A program made the translations under genes and the position numbers. Shown here piece after piece: positions 57,608-64,000 of a stretch of DNA of 64,000 bases. Positions within the stretch are counted from its first letter, which is position 1. Every line of letters begins with the position of its first letter. The DNA comes from Stropharia rugosoannulata (Eukaryota > Basidiomycota > Agaricomycetes > Agaricales > Strophariaceae): assembly GCA_028532985.1 (NCBI GenBank), contig JANCIK010000007.1, positions 2,046,001 through 2,110,000 on the forward strand, read 5' to 3'. Under the pieces are notes generated by a model, which worked only from the letters and a program-made list of their open reading frames with translations, did not search any database and was not told the origin of the DNA.

Positions 57608-59600
57608 TAATGTACAGTTTGTAGCGCACTCTCGTAAATTGTCGCTATATATTAACTACAAGAATTTGACCCCAAAGTAGCGTAAAACGTGTAAAACAGG
57701 CTATGTATATATGGTACACCGTTATATATATAGCGCTTAATAAAAGTACTAAACGAACGCCATACTGTCCTACCTCGTCTGCAGGTATTCAGTTAACCCC
57801 CGTGCTGGGCCTCAACAATATCACATTGCATAGTGATCGTTGGTGTTATCTAGTAAGTGAATCTACTTTGTAATCTGCCATGAACCCGGTTAGTGACGCG
57901 TAGTGTCTAATTTGTGTCGCAGTCGTGTCTGTGCTGCGGCATGAATGCGCGGCGGGTGAGTGCGGCGGTTCACTTGTCATGTAAGAGGAATTCACTATAC
58001 TCACCAATGCAATGTTATCTTGTTGACGTACGCTGCGGCAATGCGTCCAAGATGCGCCAGTACTCAACTTGAAGGAGTGTTGCTACTGAAATTAATGGTA
58101 AGCATATTGAATTTGTTGGCCAGTGGCCGAGTGCGACGGGTCCCTTGTCAATCAAGTAAATAGGGACAGGTAACGAAGTGCGGCTACTACAGTTAATGGT
58201 AAGCATTTGACTTTCTTGAATACATACAGAAATGAAGCGGTGATATATGATAACTCCCTCTTGCCAACAGGTTTTCGATGACATGTACGGCGAGGCTGCT
58301 GAGGCACCCGCGCATACGTCATAAACATGTTCGTCCTTCGTATTCGCCTGAGCGCTGTATCAAGGGCATGCAGAGGCAGTTTTCTTCCCGCCATGAATGC
58401 TGTTGGTGAGTGTTGCCAGTGACCTTTATGATGACATTGCTGAGAAAGTGCGCCGTACTGCGCAGTCTTTTATGACACCGTGATGTGTCTAAAGTCCGCG
58501 CGCGCTGGTTTCCCTGTAGCCGCAATGAGAAAGGGCGGGTCAATGTAGGTCGTGTATGGAATGGTTTGTGTGCGACAGAGCGCTCGCACGGATCGCGCTT
58601 CGCATGTACATCGTCCTCTTGTTGGGTCGGAGCTGTGCAGGTGGTTCCGGTGCAGGTGGTAGGGCCCTGGGGTGCTGTTGGGGAGGGAGCTGTGGCCCGT
58701 AATGACTGTCCAGACTATGATGGACGCGTACTTTTAGCGGAGGTCGGAGGGAAGGCGGGTACAGCCTGGGGCCCAGACGAGGACTTGCGCACTGGGCAGA
58801 CGACGGGTGCTCCCTGCTGCAATATTGCGACTGGAAGCGGACGGAGGATGGTTACTGGGTTCGTCTTGCGGCTCAATCTCGGGCTGAGGAAGTCAGCGGC
58901 GGGGCACCTCTGAAGGGCGGAGTCGCAGCAGTCCTTGTCCTGCACGTGCTTGGGCTTCTCGAGCCTCGTGAAACGAGTACGGCCCGCCGCGGCCCTCGGA
59001 GCCCGTCCCATTGATTTTCCTGGGGCAAGTACCAAGTATGGCCCTCTCCCCTCCAGTGTACGCACTCCATCTTACACGTCTGTTATCTCTACGTCCATGC
59101 GTCCGTACGCCTAGCCCATCGCGATGCCGCCCCGTATAGTCCCTCCCCTGCTGGCGCACTTGATGTCAATATAGCACGAGGCATGCACACCCTTGCTTCA
59201 TGGCGGCCTCGTGAGTTGTATTATCCCATCATGCCCCTCTGCGCGCCCGACCTCGGTGCTCCATACGACCCAGACCTCTTTCGCACACTTATTCCTGAGC
59301 TGTCCGCTATCTGATCTATTGCGCACCTCGTGCGCCAGCAGTCTCATCATCCCAGGCATATTCGCATGCCTCTCCTTCCTACCACGTCCTTGTTCCCGCC
59401 CTCGTCTGCTCGCGCCTCTCAGAGAATCAGATCCTCATCCGCCTCCGCTGATACCACGCCTGATACCACGCCTGATTCCTGGCCCGCCCTGCCCCATCTT
59501 CGCCCGACCCGCTTCATCTTCTCCTGCCCCAATCTAGCTTTGCCGGCCCCGCTCCGCATTCTGCACCCATCAGCTCGTCAGCCTGTCATTCATCATATCC
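57608..59600. other. Intergenic region with dispersed repeats
   Basis: No gene is supported. TAGCGC words continue to about 57740. A direct repeat, AATTAATGGTAAGCAT and AGTTAATGGTAAGCAT, lies at about 58090 and 58190. The block 58630-58900 resembles 56100-56340, and its GCTGAGGAAGTCAGCG stretch recurs at about 62800. Open frames here are GC-rich shadows. Confidence 0.5.
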
Positions 59601-59609
59601 ATGACTTAC

Positions 59610-59815
59610 AGATCCGGCTCGTACTCGAACTTGTTTCCTATCCCAAGCACAACTTTTGCCCAAGCCTTACAAGCCGCCCTCCCACTGTTCCCCGTCTGCG
59701 GGCATGTAGTTGCAAGAATATCAGGACTGCACGACGTTGCTGTAAAAGACTATGGCGTTCCGTGCGCAGGCCTGATATACATGATCCGGACGCGCCAAAT
59801 TAGGTCAGTACAGAT
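59610..59815 (+). pseudogene. Possible BAHD-type acyltransferase fragment
   Basis: After an acceptor-like CTTACAG the frame reads SYSNLFPIPSTTFAQALQ, then LPLFPVCGHVVARISG and DYGVPCAGL. This resembles the N-terminal part of fungal BAHD-type transferases (a short beta strand, then a helix ending in a P.L.GRV-like turn, then a N.AGVPF-like strand). The HxxxD catalytic motif would lie further on and is not found. The match is weak and based on pattern memory only. Confidence 0.25.
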
Positions 59816-59899
59816 TTGGTTGGGATATACGATGCACCAGGTAAAACCAAGCCCAAACAACGGTAACTGCAAGACAAGGCCTACTGTTGCAGCTTGAGA

Positions 59900-61190
59900 A
59901 AGATCATGGCAACGCCTTGCATGTTATAGGGCGGTACTGTTAGGGTGTTCGCGAGGCTTACTGAGGAACAAAACTCGTGAGCCCGAGTTCACGATGCGCC
60001 GAAATAACGGCCTGCAAGGTGAGTAAACCAAGTAAATAAAGAATTTTATTGTTCTTACATTATTGACTGACTCCGTTTCCAGAGAACGAGTGCGCACGTC
60101 GTGTAGCAGTACTCTCAGCTTGGGAGTCGACCTGGACTGTCGAAACAGCGCGAGGTTCTGGGGCAGACGCATCCGTGGACCTAGCCTCAATGAACTCATG
60201 AAGAGTCGAAGCGCCGCAATAACGACCTGCAGAGTGAGCAAGACGATGTCTGATGTATTTACACTAACCAGACCTTTTTTTAGTGGATGAGTATGCGCCC
60301 CACCGTTGCTCGATGGATCGTAGTAGGCTCCCAGGTCGGCCGCCTCGACTGTGGAGACAGCGCAACGTCATGGCTACATTCATGGTCCTAGGTAGCAGTT
60401 CCGAGCGCTCCGGCTTAGGTCAACCGTCAGTGAGGATTCTTGCTAAGATTTTTGGCTAGTACTTACCATAAAATGAATTTCCAGTCGCCTGCCAGAACAC
60501 ACGAACTGTAGGTCAGCATACAAGCGTTTAACGTTCAACATGCAACGTGCGAAGTCCACTGCAAAATGACGCGGGAAGGGCGTACTTCTGAGAGCTATTC
60601 CGTGAGCTTTGTATCCAGTTGCACTAAAACCTGGCTCACTGAGGTACACTATCTCGCTGCGCCCGCCACCATTGCTGAGCTGCCGCGTAGATAACAGAAC
60701 CCGAGGCGGTATCAGTTGACCCATGTCAGTGCCGGTCTACCTGCGTGCATGGCTCTTCCCGTCCTTTTCAAGAGACTCGAAGTAAGCCAGTCAGTTCAAA
60801 GTTTCACTGATATTAATAACCCTTCGCACATGGCCTCTCTCCACTGTACATCCTGCCCATAGCACCAGAAACGCACGATGCGCATAGCAGATCTTTTGAA
60901 CTCGGACCTGGTGTGTTGCAGATCCGTCACTTAGAAGGCAGGACGTGACTGGAAAACGTATAGGTGAGTGAGTAGAACTTCAATGCAATGAAACTCGTCA
61001 CTTACATGTCGTTCACTTCTTCCCTCGACCCAAGCCCGCCGCAAGTTGATGAGCTGCCACAGCGCAGAACCCCACGTATGTTCCACTCATAGTGTGTTTT
61101 CGTCTTCGTCGTTGTACGTGACGTTCCTGACCTGTCAGAACAGCTGCATAGCTCGTCATGGAGGACGGAAATTATGTGTTGTACCAGACA
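59900..61190. other. Intergenic region with a degenerate repeated module
   Basis: Two related stretches, about 59985-60140 and 60200-60345, share the order GCGCCGxAATAACGxCCTGCA, GTGAG, a short AT-rich piece, and GAGTxxGACCTGGACTG or similar. They look like a decayed exon-intron-exon module repeated twice. No family is recognised. The rest, to the start of duplication copy B, holds nothing I can name. Confidence 0.4.
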
Positions 61191-61194
61191 GGTC

Positions 61195-64000
61195 ATACCT
61201 ATACCTGAGATATGTTTATAACTATACCTGAATTATATTCTTAACCGCGCCCTTATTCTCAACCGCACCAGACAGAGACAGACTCTCGCTGTCTGTGCGG
61301 GTGCGAGTACGGGCGCGACACCAAGTGCGACGAATTGACATGGATTGTGGCTGATATGCCATAGAATCCAGACGTCCAAAAAAACCGTCTAACATGCACA
61401 CCTTAAACAACATACAAGGCTGTTACGCCTTCTGGGAGTGCGCATACTTACTTGCAGCGCAGTACATGATCAACCCCGTGCTCCCCAGATGCATTGACCC
61501 CTTACTCCTCCCACATTGATATCGAGCTCGTGCTGCTCCTGCATCTCTCAACGCTCTCCCTGGTCGCGACTCGTGCGAGCGGGAGGATTCAGAAGGACGG
61601 AGCGGTGGAAAAACGATGGACCCTGCCATGGTGCCCAACGTGTGTGGGAGGAGGGCACAATAAAGCATCAGCTGCAGCTGCCTTACCATGCTATCAGCCC
61701 TCTCTGCTTCTCTGCGCCTCTCCTTACTATGGCAGTCCCTCTCCTTACCCTGTCCTCGCCGGCCACATCACCCCGCCGCCCCGCTGCCATGCTGAATTGT
61801 GGAGTATTTGAGAGTAGGTTTCCTGACCCCCCGCTCCCGTTGTGGTCCGCTAGCCATTTCCCTGGTAGGGATTAGACCGCACAGCGCGGAGAGCTGGATA
61901 TAAGTGTTGTACACAACATGGGGGACATGGACAACGGAAAAGGCGGGGTGCAAAGACGGAAAGGCAGGGCGGACGACGGGAAAGGCGGGGTGCAGGGAGG
62001 GACGTGAAGTCACAACATGACCACCAACCAGTGGACCGGAGGTGTACGCGGCATGGTTCACGCAGACGCGCAAGGGGTAGAAGGTGCTGGTGCGGGGTGA
62101 GCAGGTGAGTGGGTGAGCGGCATGGTGCGTGCGGGGTGCGGTGTGTTGGGAGTGCAAATGTATGCGTCACACTCGTGTCATGTCTCGGGAACCGGCACAG
62201 GTACAGCTCCGCGTGGGGGATAGGTGTCGGTGGCCGGAACGGGCTGCTACGGCACGTCGGGAGTGGGGCGTGGCGGCATCGAACATAATGCGTGATGCAA
62301 GTTGAATGTAATGTGCGGGGTCTTGATCCTAGGCGTAGGGCTTGAAAGTGGGACTGGGCGCGTGCGCATCAGCCTGTACATTGGGATTGGGGACCCGGGA
62401 CGCGGATGGGCCGGGGGCGGACCGTGGACCGCCGGATACGGGATGACTGTAAGTACGAGGAGCGGACATGAATTGTTGTATACTGAAGGCGGGGAGCCGA
62501 ATGCACTGCGGACCATTGACCATGGCCGGGTTCTTTTACACGCGTAGGCAGGTGATATTATTACACGAGTCGATGTGCGGGAGCCTGTGCTCAGGATCTG
62601 TAGGTGTGGGGGAGGTAATACGACCGAGCTGCAGGATAGTTTGTAGGTACCCCATGTAGTCCGCGCATACACAGTCCAATATGTGGTGCATGTCTATGCT
62701 GGCCAGCTAGGTGAGCAGCAAGTCAAGCTGTCGCGTGAAGTACAGACTGTCACGGGTACGCACTGGGGCTGCCTGTACGTGCTGTGGACGATGGTTTCTG
62801 AGCTGAGGAAGTCAGCGCCGTAGCCAGCGTAGCCTAGACAATGGAACAGCATGAGGGCGGGAGCCGGGTGATGCGTGAAAGACGCATATGCTACTAGGAT
62901 CAGTTGTGTGCTTGGAGGGAAGCCGCCTGGACAACTCATCACGTCTTGCTGGCTGCCTACCTGCGCCTGGCTTGTGCAGATCATCGGGACCCTCCGTCGT
63001 TGCATCATGCACCAAGTGACAAAAGTAAGTACTAAGCCCTGCCTGCCACTTGAGTCCTAGCATAGCTATCATACAACTTTGATGCGCCACTGACCTGCTC
63101 AAAGGTTCAAGAATGTTATAAAAAAAATCTATTTCAGATCCGTCCTTCCGTCCGTCCGTTGATATTGACCACTGGCATCGTGTGTCGGATAGTAAACAAG
63201 CGGTGACTCTCTCAAGTTTCATTTTCTCGAGCTCGTAACCCACCTTGAACTCATACTGCACATGTTACACTATCTTCAATATATGCACACATATTCACAC
63301 CACCTCGGACTCCACCTCTTCAAACAACCATTGTTCTGCCCGAATCTGACCAGCAACGGCTCAGCAACAGTAAACTGAATCTCAAGTACACATGTTTGTC
63401 AATGTGCGACTCTATGGCACGTCTAGGTCCATATTCTACAGCTCGGGCTGCTTGAACTTACCAAAGTCATGCTACGTATCCGCGAATCTTGTAAATACAT
63501 TACAGCAGTCCCTTCTATCGAATCCCCACTGATATATAATTCCCGCATTTCTGGGGCGCTTCGTGACGAGCAACGTGTCGCGCATGGTAATGCAGACATG
63601 GGCACCAGAGGCAAGACTCATAGCTCGACCTACCAGGAGAACAGGAGAGCGGAGAGCTAAGACGGATTGAGGGGTATGCTGCCCCGGCCCCTTCTTGACA
63701 CCACATCTGGTCCCCGCCCACTCGCAACCTCCAGTACTTAGGAGCCACTGTACATGTATGGAAGTTATATATTACAATTACAAGTATCCACACTAGAATT
63801 GACGATACACTGCTAACGGAAATTTGCCGAAATTACTCTAAAGCCCAGCCGCTTTACATCTGCTCCAGTAAGGGTATATAATTCCTCTGATACATCAAGT
63901 CCGCTATATCGGAGATGTATCTTGTGTGGACCAAGAAGGTCCAAATATTGGGAATATGAAGATGAATTGAGGAGGTTTATGTCTGTGAACCATGTTGTAA
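61195..64000 (+). repeat. Segmental duplication, copy B
   Basis: This stretch matches 51690-53400 in the same direction, at lower similarity in the middle. It is longer than copy A because of a GC-rich block at about 62160-63290 that has no counterpart there. No intact gene lies between 61195 and 63812; the frames at 61768-62170 and 62247-62672 are Pro/His-rich shadows. It continues past the window. Confidence 0.7.
63813..64000 (-). CDS. 3' end of a second HET-type gene (cut by window edge)
   Basis: The minus strand from 64000 stays open for 62 codons to a TAG at 63813-63815. It reads TTWFTDINLL, then GPHKIHLRYSGLDVSEELY, then TGADVKRLGFRVISANF, matching the last residues of the HET protein at 53186-55549 (FTDIKPL, GPQQIYLQYSRLGVSKEGLY, TGADVKRLGFRVISAYF). 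The rest, including the HET domain, lies beyond the window, so whether the gene is intact cannot be said. Confidence 0.85.
   Translation of the reverse strand, partial: TTWFTDINLLNSSSYSQYLDLLGPHKIHLRYSGLDVSEELYTLTGADVKRLGFRVISANFR

Overview
The window looks like a piece of a mushroom-forming basidiomycete (Agaricomycete) nuclear genome. Genes have many short introns (about 50-60 bp) with GT..AG borders and CTRAY-type branch points. The recognisable families (FunK1 kinase, F-box, trichodiene-synthase-like terpene cyclase, HET domain, KDZ transposases with CxC2 cysteine clusters, TET/JBP dioxygenase) are typical of that group. All gene models were spliced by eye: exon phases were checked to close, but no transcript or database evidence was available.

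Left flank (1-17.5 kb): a long, mostly disordered protein ending in an RRM-like fold (1211-7526); a decayed FunK1 kinase copy beside a seven-exon FunK1 gene (9862-12541); an F-box relic; and the C-terminal two thirds of a Tri5-like terpene synthase on the minus strand (15785-16691) without a visible N-terminal exon.

Centre (17,589-49,818): two nested KDZ-type DNA transposons. The outer element starts and ends with the same 35-bp inverted repeat and is flanked by a 5-bp duplication, TGCGA. Its own sequence is about 15.3 kb and encodes a CxC2-KDZ transposase (broken by a 961-bp TA-flanked insertion), a small basic protein, an 87-residue protein, a protein with an RNase H1 N-terminal/viroplasmin-like domain, and a large 21-exon protein. 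Both its ends carry dozens of TTGCATCA motifs in opposite orientation. A second element of 16,967 bp (32,815-49,781), with 240-bp inverted repeats that are about 98% identical, sits inside the right terminal repeat of the outer one. It carries six genes, including a complete-looking KDZ transposase (1217 aa) and, convergent with its neighbour, a TET/JBP-family 2-oxoglutarate/Fe(II) dioxygenase with its metal and 2OG ligands intact. The likely logic is that the transposase moves the element while the dioxygenase oxidises 5-methylcytosine and may protect the element from silencing; the other cargo proteins look DNA-binding or unstructured and are not assigned functions.

Right flank (49.8-64 kb): CAGTGAG repeat arrays, a short gene relic, a HET-domain gene (53186-55549, minus) and the 3' end of a paralogue at the window edge (63813-64000, minus). 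The HET genes lie in a same-direction segmental duplication (about 51.7-53.4 kb and 61.2-64 kb). Between them are two small inverted-repeat elements, GC-rich dispersed repeats and little credible coding sequence.
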